This document shows, in pieces, positions 20,701-30,442 of a stretch of DNA of 64,000 bases. The notes beneath the pieces are model-generated. The model was not told the DNA's origin. It ran no database searches and saw only the letters and a list, made by a program, of their open reading frames with translations. Each line of letters begins with the position of its first letter. Position 1 is the first letter of the stretch. Location of the stretch: the NCBI GenBank assembly GCA_006384855.1, contig VCJN01001509.1, positions 40,918-104,917 of the forward strand. Reading direction: 5' to 3'. Source of the stretch: Tetraselmis striata (Eukaryota; Chlorophyta; Chlorodendrophyceae; Chlorodendrales; Chlorodendraceae). A program made the position numbers and the translations under genes.

Positions 20701-22341
20701 AGAGCATATTGGTTTATGCTTTCGCAATAAGTCTCTGATCTGAGCGGTATAAGCTGCAGACTGGTCAGTGTCAATTGTATTTATCTCATCATCAATATCG
20801 AGCTCATCACTCTCTTTGGTGGCATTGTATTGTTTAACAATGGCGCAGAAATAAATTGTGTCAGGATCATGCTTGGCAATTTCTCTGGCCATGGCATTAG
20901 CATGAACCATTCTGACATTAGCCTGGCGAGGCTCTGTTTGGCATTGGACTTTTAGTCCTGTGGAAAATGTCATCAGACCAGATTCCCAATCAACATGTGG
21001 GTTGTGTTGTTTCAGGAATTGCATCCCTAAAACCAGATTGAAATTATGTTGTAACGGTGTGACTGTGAAGTCAATGGGTATTGTGTAATTGTTGATATTT
21101 AATTCAAGGGTGATTTTTTGTGAGGCGAGAACCATTCTGCCATCAGCAAGAATAACTCTTACTTTGTTTTGAAGTGGTGTAGTTGGTATTTTATTTTCTT
21201 TGACATACTTGGTGCTGGCAAAGTTCAAAGTAGCACCGCTGTCGACCAGTACGGAAGGTGTTATATTAAATTCAGCACATGTTGGGTGTAATAGCAATAA
21301 GTCATGATCAGACTTGCTGGTAACAAAACATTTTTCTGTCATCATACGTGACTGGTGGGACTTTGTGGCTTTTGGTTTATATTCCTTACCTTGTTGTTCA
21401 GCCAGCATGGTTTTGAGTTCCTCAGTGGTAACGACGTCATTAATTGCCTGGGCTGAACGTTCCTCAACAGTGTAGTCAGCCAGGTAGACATCAACATACC
21501 ACTCAGTGGGTCCCATAGGTTCAGTATCAGTCGCTGAACTGGGTGTGTGAAACAGATATGTTCCAGGCGGGTAGCTATGAATTTTCTTATATTTTGAAAG
21601 CAGTGGTTTCCAGGATTGTCCTAATTGTGAGGACCATCTGGGCATAACAATAATACCTCTTGTGTCAAAAGGTGACTCTTGTCTTTGCATCTCAAAATGC
21701 TGCAAGATAGGCAGGGCTGTGTCATCATACACTGGATTGATGAACACAGTTTTACCTTTGATATTTTGTTTCAGAAATGGTTTTTCAGCACTGCAATAAT
21801 CTGAACAGACAGCATCATATGCTGAGGCACAGGCATCAAAAGTGACTGGACCATAGGCATAATTCAGTCTCTTGAATTCTGCTTGGTCAAACACAACAGA
21901 GTCAGTTGGACATGCATTTGGTTTTGCATATTTGTCAATTTCAGTGTCATTCTTTTGATTACTGTTTTTGGTACGCATTCTGCGCACTCGAGATCTCTTT
22001 TGCATGATAGTCAGTTTGGCATGCAGTTTAGCATGCGTCTTTTTGTCTTTGACATTTTTGTCGACATTTTCTCTGCACCCTGTCTCGTCCTCGATGTCGG
22101 CAACGAGGTGTGAATGAGCACAGGAACACCCATGAGCTTCATGCTCAGGTTGTGAGTCGGAGGGGTTCAGTGCCGCGGGAGCGCAATGCTCGACCATATC
22201 GACATCTGTATCCTCGATCTCATGCAGGGGCTGAGCAGGCAGTTTAGCAGTGCATGCATGTTTGCATGGACTCGGCGACATGTCAGTGTCAATTGTCTCA
22301 ATTACATTGAGAGGCACAGGTTGGCATGTCGCCCAACACCG
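17737..22341 (-). CDS. pol: Ty3-A pol polyprotein with methyltransferase-like domain
   Basis: Numbering is from a GTG at 22315-22317; there is no ATG until codon 13 (22281), and the frame is open back to the gag stop. Domains: methyltransferase-like about 140-280 (GPVTFDACAS, NPVY at 194-197); aspartic protease about 345-450 (VLVDSGATLNFAS, DSG 359-361); reverse transcriptase about 565-770 (YLDD 715-718); RNase H about 855-990 (ATDASKYALGAVLL); integrase HHCC about 1084-1119 and core with D1152, D1212, E1248 (exactly 35 residues between the last two); chromodomain about 1436-1485 (FLVRWLNYDSSHDSWEPY). Stop TGA at 17737-17739. All catalytic residues are present, so the polyprotein looks functional. 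It is probably expressed by read-through of the gag UGA. Confidence 0.95.
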   Translation of the reverse strand, partial: RCWATCQPVPLNVIETIDTDMSPSPCKHACTAKLPAQPLHEIEDTDVDMVEHCAPAALNPSDSQPEHEAHGCSCAHSHLVADIEDETGCRENVDKNVKDKKTHAKLHAKLTIMQKRSRVRRMRTKNSNQKNDTEIDKYAKPNACPTDSVVFDQAEFKRLNYAYGPVTFDACASAYDAVCSDYCSAEKPFLKQNIKGKTVFINPVYDDTALPILQHFEMQRQESPFDTRGIIVMPRWSSQLGQSWKPLLSKYKKIHSYPPGTYLFHTPSSATDTEPMGPTEWYVDVYLADYTVEERSAQAINDVVTTEELKTMLAEQQGKEYKPKATKSHQSRMMTEKCFVTSKSDHDLLLLHPTCAEFNITPSVLVDSGATLNFASTKYVKENKIPTTPLQNKVRVILADGRMVLASQKITLELNINNYTIPIDFTVTPLQHNFNLVLGMQFLKQHNPHVDWESGLMTFSTGLKVQCQTEPRQANVRMVHANAMAREIAKHDPDTIYFCAIVKQYNATKESDELDIDDEINTIDTDQSAAYTAQIRDLLRKHKPICSPLDNLPQLRPGLDHEIPLVHDAQVPAGKIYRLSPAELEELRTQLDSFLEKQFIQESFSPYAAPVLFARKANGGLRMCIDYRQLNKYTKKVEFPVPPADALLDMLSGATVYSALDLALGYHQLRINPPDVPKTAFRTVYGQFEWLVMPFGLTSAPSSFQRLMTSILQPHKHTFILVYLDDVLIFSNSLEEHLQHLDTALTMLESNDIRLRLQKCWFAKNELEYLGHMVSHAGLRPSPNKIKAVQDWPRPKNVQNVQQYLGFCNFYRRYVRNYSAIAAPLYALTRKDNIFDWTVECQAAFVKLKQALCQSPVLASPVTGKDAEFVVATDASKYALGAVLLQANADGHLHPCSYYAKTLQAAQTNYPTYDQELLGVVCALKEWRCYLEGSRRITVITDHATLRHLPTQEGLGRRHALWLHEISPYMAVNPQTNEPVLRILYRKGADNEADALSRRPDLHYALTEYENQLVEADLEQMQDYLSAMSALQIDSKLINKIKAAYITDVAYSHGRTPNGVRQDETGGLYYMADKVCIPNDSELRKLIIEEYHVGNGHPNHTRTLANILRMFWWPRMNTTVKHYCKHCDTCVRIKTTTTKPHGSLFPLPKATKPWEIISMDFITNLPEVDGYDAIATFVDTFTKQSHFVPCNIKIDATQLARLYLDNIYRHHGLSRCIISDRDPRFTSVFWKSLFTALQTKLNISSAYHPQTDGQTERTHRTIEQILRAFVHKQHDSWLSHLALAEFSYNNSVHSATHYAPFEAIYGMMPLTPPDLIATTNQDARNTVANIQDIHMFITEQLKLADEYQKVYADRKTSPVEFAEGDKVWLSTEHLLIRNQPARKFRQRYIGPYPVTAKISSQAYRLRLPPTFDCHNVFHISRLRQCVNPDAQPDTIPSSVEPPVDEFVVERVLGFSIERREDLYKRGLCLVFLVRWLNYDSSHDSWEPYSALRRVEALHDFARTSRHLQDTLRSKEYANLRARHPPRFPESIPER

Positions 22342-22350
22342 TCATTTGTT
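22335..22350 (-). promoter_or_regulatory. Candidate UGA-CGG stop-codon read-through site between gag and pol
   Basis: On the minus strand the junction is AAC-AAA-TGA-CGG-TGT-TGG. Gag and pol share one frame (23391 and 22317 are both multiples of three), the nine codons between the stop and the first annotated pol codon are all sense, and pol has no early ATG. UGA followed by CGG is an established leaky context (used for example by tobraviruses). No heptanucleotide slippery site is needed because no frame change occurs. Confidence 0.75.
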
Positions 22351-23391
22351 TTTATGTAAGTCGATCTTGTCGACTTGCTTGGCTAGCTTGTTAGCTGCCA
22401 CTTTGGCTTTGAACTGTTCTTTGTCATGTTCAGACGCATGGCGGCATTCATAAATTGAGTGGCCTTTTTTGCCGCATTTGGCGCACTCACCAGAGAAGCG
22501 ACTCTTTTTTGGTTGACGACTGGGGAAGCTGCTGTGAGCAGCAGGACGACTTGGGGCAGAGCTGGTTGATCCTCCGTTGTTGCGTGACCACGGGTTTGTG
22601 GAGGTTGGCATGTGATAACGACCTGAATACTCCTCGTAGCGACGCTTGTGTTTCTTGATGTTGGCCTGCCTCCTTTGGGCAATCTCGACAGCGACGCGGT
22701 GCTCCTCGTCGATAGCCGAGAGATGTCTGAAAAGTACTTCATGAGTCAAGACAACCTCGTTGTTGTGGTTAGCCATCCTTTGCACCTCGGCTCTCTCGTG
22801 CTTGGGAATCGCCTGCAAAATACGCTGCACTTGCAAGTACTCAGGCACAACGAAAGGTTCATGCAGCAAAGCAAATGCAGCTTGTAGCTTGCGCTGCAAG
22901 TCGACACAACAAGTAGCCATCTTGGGGTCGCTCGGCTTGATGCAGATGTTACGCGCATAGTCTCCGACAGTTGTCTGAATGCCGTTGGGGAAAGCGGCCT
23001 TGAAAAAAGCTTGTTTCCAATCTTGATAGTTGACAAAGTGAGTCAGGACCTCGCAACCCATAACGATGTGAACTTGAAGCTCATGGCTGTTGAGTACAAG
23101 TTGGTGGGTGTGAGCCGCGATAGAATCGGTCTTGAACTGGCGACCGAGCCATGCCTCCGTCTCAGGAACCCAAAGCTTGTTGCGGTCGGAAATCTCCTTG
23201 TCGACATTCTCCAGAAAGGCCTTGACTGTTGGGAAGTCATGAACGTCGGCGAGCTTGTGAGAGATGTTCTGGGTTGGCGCCACAACGCGGGCTTCCAGCA
23301 TCTTCTTCTCGACAATCTGACGCATAGACTGCTCGGCGGGTGGACCACCGGGAGGGTAACCGGCTTGACGGGCGCTCCGGTGCGATGCCAT
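22342..23391 (-). CDS. gag: Ty3-A gag (349 aa)
   Basis: The ORF starts at an ATG (MASHRSARQAGYPPGGPPAE), carries a helical capsid-like region (about residues 40-240), a basic Ser/Pro-rich linker, and one zinc knuckle at about 303-316 (CAKCGKKGHSIYEC, spacing C-x2-C-x4-H-x4-C). It ends in TGA at 22342-22344. This is the structural protein that would form the particle and package element RNA. It lies in the same frame as pol with no intervening start codon, so pol is expected as a gag-pol fusion. Confidence 0.93.
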   Translation of the reverse strand: MASHRSARQAGYPPGGPPAEQSMRQIVEKKMLEARVVAPTQNISHKLADVHDFPTVKAFLENVDKEISDRNKLWVPETEAWLGRQFKTDSIAAHTHQLVLNSHELQVHIVMGCEVLTHFVNYQDWKQAFFKAAFPNGIQTTVGDYARNICIKPSDPKMATCCVDLQRKLQAAFALLHEPFVVPEYLQVQRILQAIPKHERAEVQRMANHNNEVVLTHEVLFRHLSAIDEEHRVAVEIAQRRQANIKKHKRRYEEYSGRYHMPTSTNPWSRNNGGSTSSAPSRPAAHSSFPSRQPKKSRFSGECAKCGKKGHSIYECRHASEHDKEQFKAKVAANKLAKQVDKIDLHKNK

Positions 23392-23536
23392 GGCGACACA
23401 GAATTTCGGATAAAGGTTGAAGGGTACAGAATCGTTACCAAGGGTCGATAGGACCTGCGAAATCGCGAATGTATCGTCGTGCGTGCGAGAGCAGGTCGCG
23501 GTGGGTCGGCAGGTGGAGATGGATCGTAACAGGAAG

Positions 23537-23545
23537 CCGAAACCA
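23537..23545 (-). promoter_or_regulatory. Ty3-A primer-binding site
   Basis: One base inside the 5' LTR the minus strand reads TGGTTTCGGCTTCC. TGG complements the CCA tail of a tRNA. Ty3-B has TGGTTTCGGAGC at the equivalent place (forward 47409-47417), so nine bases are shared. I cannot name the tRNA from the sequence alone. Confidence 0.7.
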
Positions 23546-23546
23546 G

Positions 23547-23892
23547 TGTAAGTACTCGTGGCAGTACTTAGTGAAACATGGCTCTTACTCGTAGCGTTTG
23601 GCGAATTGAGTTGGTTGCAGAATGTAATCTCTTACAACATGCTGGTGGCATTGGATATTTATCCTATAGCGGTCCAACTGGGCACCGCGGACAGGCAGCT
23701 AGTAGCGCTATCCTGATGATTAGGAGTTGTAGCGCGTACTGTATGTTACAAGGAATATTTATTACTGGCGCCTGGTTGTGGCCGTACCAGTACATAATAC
23801 GCGTGCTGAAATACAGCAGTACAACAGTAAGATTACTTGGCCATAAAACGTCGCAGGTGGTATTAGGGTAGTCGCTAGGCGCAACCCTAACA
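23547..23892 (-). repeat. Ty3-A 5' LTR
   Basis: 346 bp with the same termini as 17272-17617. The outer flank 23893-23897 is TCGCC, matching 17267-17271. As the 5' LTR it should contain the promoter, but I could not single out a TATA element with confidence. Confidence 0.96.
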
Positions 23893-23897
23893 TCGCC

Positions 23898-26488
23898 GGT
23901 TGGTCAGGGTCGTCATACCACGTTTCCATCATACTCGCGTGCACCACGTCGTGGACTCGTACGCCCGCAGGTAGTTGTAATCGGAAAGCAACGAGTGAGA
24001 TCTGCTCTGTAATGACGAAGGGGCCCACGTAGCGGTCGCGTAGGTTAGCACAGCAGGGTAGCTGAATAAACTTCAGATGAGCCGCTTTCAGCTTCTTAAC
24101 TCTGTCGCCGGTCTTGAATGGTACGGGTAGTCGTTTACGATTAGCTGCAGTCTGCATACGAGTTTGAGCCTCCAGTACGCAATCATGCGCAAAACGATGA
24201 AGCTCCTGTACATACTTGACGTGTTCCGGAAGAGCTCGAGTTGGCTCGATTGCGAGTTGAGTAGTGGCAGGTGTAGTCGGCTCGAATCCCAAAGTCGCCT
24301 TGAAAGGGGACATGGTAGTCGAGGTCGACTGAGCAGCGTTGACCGCAAAATCCACGTTGGTGAGGTGGTTGACCCAATCATCGTGCAAAGGGTGCACGTA
24401 GCAGCGTAGCACTTGCTCCCAAGTTTGGTTAGTCCGTTCCGTCTGGCCATCGGTTGCTGGATGGAAAGCCGTAGAGATGTTCAGCTTAGTACCCATGGTC
24501 TTGAACATATTTTGCCAGAATTCCGACATAAATCTTGGGTCTCGGTCAGAGATGAGTTTAGCCGGTAGGCCGAAACGACGAAAAACTGAGCGATGCATAA
24601 TTTCCGGCAGGCCTTCAGCAGTTACTGTCTTCGTAGTTGGCTTGACAATTACTCGCTTTGACAATAGACATACGAAAATCACTATTGAGTCAAACCCCTA
24701 GCACTCCGGAAGATCTGTGATTAAACCCAGGGATATTACCTCAAATGGTCGTGACGGTACGTCATGGGGCTGAAGTAAGCCGTATGGCTTCTGCCGGGCC
24801 GCCTTAGTACGTTGACAGGTAGGGCAGCGTCGCACGTAGTTGGTGACAGTCTGTGTAATACGGGGCCACTAGTACAGTTTCACAGCACGCGCCAATAGTC
24901 GTCGTCCTCGCTCCTAGGTGTCCAACAGTAGGTGCGTCATGTAGTTCGTACAGTGCTCGCTGTCGTACCGTCGCGAGTACCGTACCGTACTTTTTTTCAT
25001 TTGGTACGTAAAGTCGCGAGCCGTAGGCGTACCGTAGACCATTACTGTGACGTACTAGCCAGGATGGTAAGGCTTTCCGCCATTTCAGGTATTAGTCGGA
25101 GTCATATGCGGTCTTGATTTCGTCGTAAAACTTGTTGTTCGCACGTAGTCGCGTTTCCATAGCAAAGAAAACTGAATTTATTTCACAGTCACCCTCGTCT
25201 TCTGACCAGTTGTTCAGCAGCTCTAGCTTCAATAGCGCATCCTTCAAGTCAGGTCGCCGAGAAAGGGCGTTCGCATTATTGGCAGCTCCTCGCGTGTAGA
25301 CGATGTCCATATGTCGTTGGTAAGGCGCAAACACTTGCAGCCATCGTACTTGCCGCGTCGACAAATCGCGTTGGCGAAAGAAGTGTCGTAGCGTGTCATG
25401 GTCGGTGATGACCGTAAAGCCCGCCGCTCCATCAAGGTAGCATCGGAACTTGATGAGTGCATCACGAACCGCTAACAACCCTTGCTCATGTACCGAGTAG
25501 TGAACTTCGTGTTTGTTCATCTTGCGTGCATGGTACGCAACATGTCGAAGTCTTGAGCCTTGATCTTGCAGTCGCACAACTCCCACTGCAAATCCAGAAG
25601 CATGTGTATCCAATGTGTAACGGGCGTCCGCAGATGTGTCCGGTATACTCAGTACATGTGCTCGTACCATTGCATCCTTTAATGCACGAAACGCTGCATA
25701 AGCACGAGGCGTCCACACAACTCCGGTTGATTCTTCGTCAGGTCATGTAGTGGCGCCGCAATAGCCGCGAAGTTATGGATGAACTTGCGGTAATCGCAAG
25801 CAAGGCCGAGAAAACCTCGTACGTCCTTTACTGTCTTCGGCACGGGCCACTGTTGAGCTGCTTCCACCTTCCGGGGGTCCATCTTGATATGTCCTGCTTC
25901 GACGATATGGCCCAAAAACTCCACGCTAGTACGGCCGAACGAACACTTCGACAGCTTGATATGCAAGTGGTGTCGTTACATCTCCCGTAGCGCCAATCTG
26001 ATGTGCTCGAGATGCTCTTCAGCTGTCTTGATGCAGATCAGCACGTCGTCCAGGTATACCACGCAGAATTTGCCGAGATATGGTCTCAAAACACGGTTCA
26101 TCATGGTCTTGATTCCAGCTGGGGCGTTTGTCAAGCCGAAAGGTATCACACATTACTCGTAGAGTCCATAGTGTGTCCGGAACGCTGTTTTATGGATGTC
26201 CACCGGTTTAATTCGTACTTGATGATAGCCTTTGTACAGATCCAGAGTACTGAAAGTAGTCACGTCATGCAATGAGTGCAATAATTCGTCGATACGAGGA
26301 CGCGGGGTCCGGTCTTTCTTCGTAAGGTCATTCAATTTACGGTAGTCCACACACATACGCAGAGTGCCGTCTTTCTTACGCACAAACAAAATTGGGGCGC
26401 CGTAGTTTGACTTGGACGGACGAATCCACCCTTGTGCCAACAGTTCCTCCAATTGTGACCGTACCTCTTGTAACTCCGCTGGTGACAT
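23898..26488 (-). pseudogene. Ty3-B pol remnant: reverse transcriptase, RNase H, integrase
   Basis: The minus strand carries the RT palm ([28 protein letters not shown] near 26040-26060), RT thumb (25679-25966), RNase H (YTLDTHASGFAVGVV; ALSRRPDLKDALL, 25092-25718) and integrase core (KLISDRDPRFMSEFW; TDGQTERTNQTWEQ, 23898-24682). It is broken by premature stops: one just after LYE near 26153 where a Trp is expected before the PFG motif, one at about 25978, and further breaks between 24690 and 25090, where the integrase zinc-binding region is unreadable. It reads into the chromodomain at 17058-17271 once Ty3-A is removed. Confidence 0.92.
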
Positions 26489-26499
26489 ACGGTACGTTC

Positions 26500-27572
26500 A
26501 TTCCTTGGGGGGTTCATCGCTCTCCATGTTGATCTCAAAGTCGAACTTGCGCTCCGGTGGCAGGTCAACATGCTCTGCGATGCTGTCTGCAAACTCCATA
26601 AGGGACTCCTTGAGCTCTTCGGTTCACTCGGTCGACTGGTCCGTACGTAGCTCAGCTACCGCATCGAACACCTCGCGTACCGCAACAGCAAACAGTTCCT
26701 CGCCGCGACTCTTCCTCAGCCATCTTCCTTCGCCATCTTAGCCGCGTCAAGGTTGTAAACCGTCGTAGGTACTGTACACTGCTCTGCTGTAGCAATGTGT
26801 TGTCCGGTCTTCGGGTGTTTAATGATTTTAGCAGCTCAATCGATGTCAGGATGAACTGTTTCCAACCAAGGTTGTCCGAGAATAATGTCGAATTTCTCCG
26901 GGTCTGTAACTATGGCGTCCAATTTGTAGTCGAAAGCTCCTACGGTAAGTACTTCGCTCCTCAGCCGTTTGGTACTGGTACTCACACTGCCGTCCGCCAG
27001 TGTAATGCGATATTTTCTAGGGTTGGGCTGCAGTCCACTTTCCAGTACTGCAGGCTGCATTGCAGTACTGCAGGCTGCAGTGCAGTACTGCAGGCTGCAT
27101 GCATGCTGCAGTACTGCAGGCTGCAGGCAGGCTGCCGTGCAGGCTACAGTCAACGGGCTGCAGTACTGCAGGCTGCAGTGCAGACAACAGTAGCACTGAA
27201 AATGTTGATTGTAGGGAAGGGCTAGACAGAGAAGGGCATATATGTGGAGCACTTTGGGTAACTGCACTGCAACCCCTTTTCGGGAAGTACTGCAGGCTCC
27301 AGATTTTGCAATCTGCAGTGCAGTAGATATTGCAGCCCAACCCTGATATTTTCCTCCGAATACTGTAGGGCATTGATGCAATTGTACCCATTCAGTACTC
27401 GCAAAATGTTCGGTTGCACCAGAGTCCACCAGTATTTTACAGTGTCGTCCTCGCAATTCGCCATTAACGGTCAGTAGTCGGGTACCGCTCGGTGAAGATG
27501 CACAAATGCGATGTGGAGTCTTCGCCAGGTAGTCGGACGTTACGGTTGACATAATCATCAATTTGTTCGCCG
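26500..27572 (-). pseudogene. Ty3-B protease region with in-frame hAT insertion
   Basis: From 27561 the minus strand encodes the aspartic protease motif ILVDSGATEHFASTEWVQLH. The frame then runs through the inserted 328-bp element and resumes with YRITLADGSVSTSTKRLRSE and IILGQPWLETVHPDID. Without the insert plus one 8-bp duplicate the two halves join as ...TVFGGKY-RITLADG, matching the layout of the Ty3-A protease (VRVILADGRM). The insert plus duplicate is 336 bp, a multiple of three, and contains no stop in this frame. Confidence 0.88.
27018..27345. mobile_element. hAT-like MITE with internal minisatellite
   Basis: The ends are TAGGGTTGGGCTGCA (27018 onward) and TGCAGCCCAACCCTG (to 27345), inverted repeats differing at the first base as in Ac-type hAT elements. 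ATATTTTC is duplicated on both sides (27010-27017 and 27346-27353), the 8-bp length typical of hAT. The left half is an array of about 18-bp 'cagtactgcaggctgcag' units. The element has no coding capacity of its own. Confidence 0.9.
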
Positions 27573-27799
27573 AAGCTTTCGTATTTCCACCAGCCGACCG
27601 ACCGGCCGCCGCGCCTACCCGTCACCCGCCTGCCGTCTCGCGGACCGACCCCCCCCCCACCCCCTCCCCCACCCTTGCTTGCTGGGCATCCTTGGAGACC
27701 TCTTCCCGCTGCGGCGTTTCTTCTTGCAGCTTCGCGCCCGCGACCGACCTGCGACCGACGGCGCCCGCCCCGCCTGATTTTCTGCGCGCGCCCGTTTTC

Positions 27800-29815
27800 T
27801 CCTGCGGCTCCCTGATAAGCTCACGCCGGCGGAGCGCAATGCGTTGGAACTAAGTGCCGGAGACATGAAGGGGTCTGTTCGGCCCATTGGCATCGGCAAC
27901 GTGCTTGCCCGGTACGCTATGCGCGTCTCTTGCACGCTCATGGCGAGCCCACCGCCCAATGGCTTGCCGCCCGCGGCCGGTTCGGTTTTGGCGTTAAACG
28001 TGGCGTGGAATTAGTTCAATTCCTTGTGAGATCTCTCCTAGACTCGGATCCATCCCTCGTCTTGGCGCAGCTTTACGCCGAAAACGCGTTCAATCCCTTC
28101 TACCGCTCCGAAATGTTCCGCATACTGCTAGAGGATCCTGTTTGGCAGCCTCTATTGCGTTCGGCGATCATGCTTTATGGTCAAAAGTCCAATCTGTACA
28201 TTTTCGACGGCTCCCAACCCGGTCCCTCTCTCCGGATTCCAAGCCGTCGAGGGGCCGCCAGGGTTGCGTCCTCGGCCTCATCTCGTTCGCCGCCGTCGCT
28301 GCCCGAGTGTATGCTCGCATCGGCGCGGCTGCCCCCAGTCACTCAGTGTTGGCGGCTTTCTCAGACGACGTCAACCTGGTCGGCACGGATGAGGGACTTG
28401 CGCTTGCTACGTGGGTGGCCCCGTCATACGCTTGCTACGCTTTTGCCGCCGTTATGTTAAGCGTCACCATTCGCAAACGACAAGCGTATTGTCACCTTGG
28501 CTGTTCGTCCCCGTTTGGCGCCCTTTTTTTGGGGCATTTGTTGCATGGTGTTGCAGCCTCCTCGTCCGGAATCAAGGTGCTTGGTGCCCGTGTGGGCTCG
28601 GCCACTTTCGCCCAGGAACTGTTGGACAAAACGGTCGAAAGATTTCACTAATTCGGCTCCCGGCTTATATCGGTTTGGCCGACCACTTCCACTCCCACAT
28701 TCTTACTCGTTTGCTTCAAGTTTGCGGCCGTCGTTTTGGCAACCATCTCCGCTCCACGCCTCCGGGCTTGGGTCGATCCGAGGGGTATGGCGACACTATT
28801 ACGTCTTTCCTCGAAGATGCAGACGCCGCCGCATTATCAAGGCTTGCCGGCATTTGGGGTGTTATCCCCGACCTCTTGGATGCGCCCTCCATGCGCACAC
28901 AGTTGTCCCTCCCGGTCCAATTTGGGGGCATCGGCATCGGCGATAATGTAGTTATAGCAGATGCCTCCCACATCGGCGCTGCCGCCCTCGTGGTTTGCCA
29001 AGCCGTGACTTTCCTCCGTGCTCAACACGCCACCCTGAGCGACGCCGGGGCGTTCTTTTCCGACCCGTCCGGCGTATCCAACCCTCATAGCCTCTACCTT
29101 GTTGGGGCGTTCTCGATCCACCAGGCTTTGGCCACCCCAACGTTGGAGCCGGATGCCGGCGCCAACGCGTCGGCGCCGATGTGGGCTGTCTAGCTTCGCG
29201 CACGCTCATACGCGTGTCGTTTACGAGTGTGGAGACGCGGTGCTCGAGGATCTAGCGGGGCCGTTGGCCTCTGCCCTAGAGTTACTCCCCTCCAAGCGCT
29301 CCCACGTTGCCCGTGCCGGCTGCTTGGCCGCCGGAGCTAAGCCGGCGTATGCAATGCGCTCGGCGGCCGACTTCCAAGCTATCCCGCATTACTCGGACTT
29401 CCCCTTGCACTCCATGCGGAAAGTACAGGAAACCCTGAGCCACCGCATTCACACGGTCCGTTTCGCAAAGCTTGTTGCGAGTATGCCTACATGCGGCCCT
29501 GACAGCAACCGCTTCCGATGCCGCCTCTTACGCGCTGCGACAGCGGTCATGGCGACTGACCCTCCAAGTGAGGGCCGCCTTGGTGAAGTCCGTGAGCGTT
29601 CCCCTGAGTACTACGATTCCATGTTCCGCGTTGCCGCTTGCCGCCCATTTGGCCTTCCGGCGGCTCATGTCATCTCCCTTGGCGAGCCATGCCCTTGTGC
29701 TTTTTGCTCCTTCTCGGTACAAGGTATACTGGCCCGTTTTGAGGATGCTGGCGTGGATTTCACTCCTTCAACTTGGGCGGTCGCTTACGTTGATCACGTG
29801 GCACGTTGCTCTTGA
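27800..29815 (+). pseudogene. LINE reverse transcriptase and thumb region (frameshifted)
   Basis: Reading across three frames, the order of motifs is RPIGIGNVLARYAM (about 27875), FGFGVKRGVELVQFLVRSLL and LAQLYAENAFNPFYRSEMFR (28000-28120), a GARQGCVLG-like motif (about 28265), then AFSDDVNLVGTDEG (about 28350-28395), where SDD is the variant RT active site. Farther on, LSLPVQFGGIGIGDN (about 28905-28950) and a CPCAFC cluster (about 29690) are typical of the C-terminal half of such RTs. At least three frameshifts interrupt it. I can place it as a non-LTR RT but not in a clade. Confidence 0.75.
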
Positions 29816-29878
29816 GGCGACTCCAATCACGCCGCACACGAGTGGGCGGCACATGGCCTTTCCGACATTTGCCACGAT

Positions 29879-30442
29879 GTGAAGTCCGCGCTGGGCGTGG
29901 GTGTCCAGATCCTCACGGACCCGTCGGTGCTTGTTTCTCTTCCGAAGGGCAGCGACGGCTGGCCGGCCGATGTTGGGCTTTTTGGGTATGGCGGTATCCG
30001 CGGGAACACGGTTGCTGTCGATACCACCATTGCCCCTATTCTCGGCGTGTCAAGCTCGGATCCAACGATTGCTTTGCGGGCTGCAGAGCGCCACAAAATC
30101 CAGAAGGATGACGAGGGTGTTCAAAACGCCGCCGGCATGCTTCGCTTTGTTCCTTCCGCCGTTTCCGAGTTTGGCTCGCTGGCCCCGCACGCCGAGGCTT
30201 TCTTGGTGGAGCTCGCGAAAGCTAGCCACACACACACTGGCCAAAAAATCGGCCAGCTCTTGTTTGCGTGGCGCCGCCGTTTCTCCTTGCTCATCAACAT
30301 GGCACATGCAGACAACGTTCTTGGCGGGGTCGCGGCCGCGCGTGCGACACGTGATGGTGCTCCTGCGCCTGCGTCGCGTCGCTCGTCGGCATGTGTTGCT
30401 ATGACGCGGGTCATTGGCTGCAAGCGTCCTTGCCGCGGCTGA
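29879..30442 (+). pseudogene. LINE C-terminal endonuclease-like domain (187 aa frame)
   Basis: The frame contains RPADVG-type sequence (DGWPADVGLFGYGGIRGNTV), then AVDTTIAPILG and a conserved helix AERHKIQKDDEG, ending in a Cys/Arg tail. The spacing D...AVDTT...E-x2-K is compatible with a PD-(D/E)XK nuclease, as in the restriction-like endonuclease of some LINEs; this is inferred from pattern only. The same ORF recurs at 32587-33150 and 35294-35806 in the triplicated units, the last with a 12-bp deletion near 35705 that is followed by a changed C-terminus. Confidence 0.6.

Larger units (their letters stand above)
17272..23892 (-). mobile_element. Ty3-A: intact young Ty3/gypsy chromovirus-type element
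   Basis: Two 346-bp LTRs (17272-17617 and 23547-23892) differ at only two positions seen, and TCGCC flanks the element directly (17267-17271 and 23893-23897). A primer-binding site, gag with a CCHC knuckle, a full-length pol and a polypurine tract are present in the expected order on the minus strand. Both ORFs are open from end to end. The element landed between the integrase and chromodomain of Ty3-B. High LTR identity and intact ORFs imply recent insertion and possible activity. Confidence 0.97.

Noticed and set aside
28142-29815. Several overlapping plus-strand ORFs as separate genes
   Set aside because: They are successive frames of one broken LINE reverse transcriptase.
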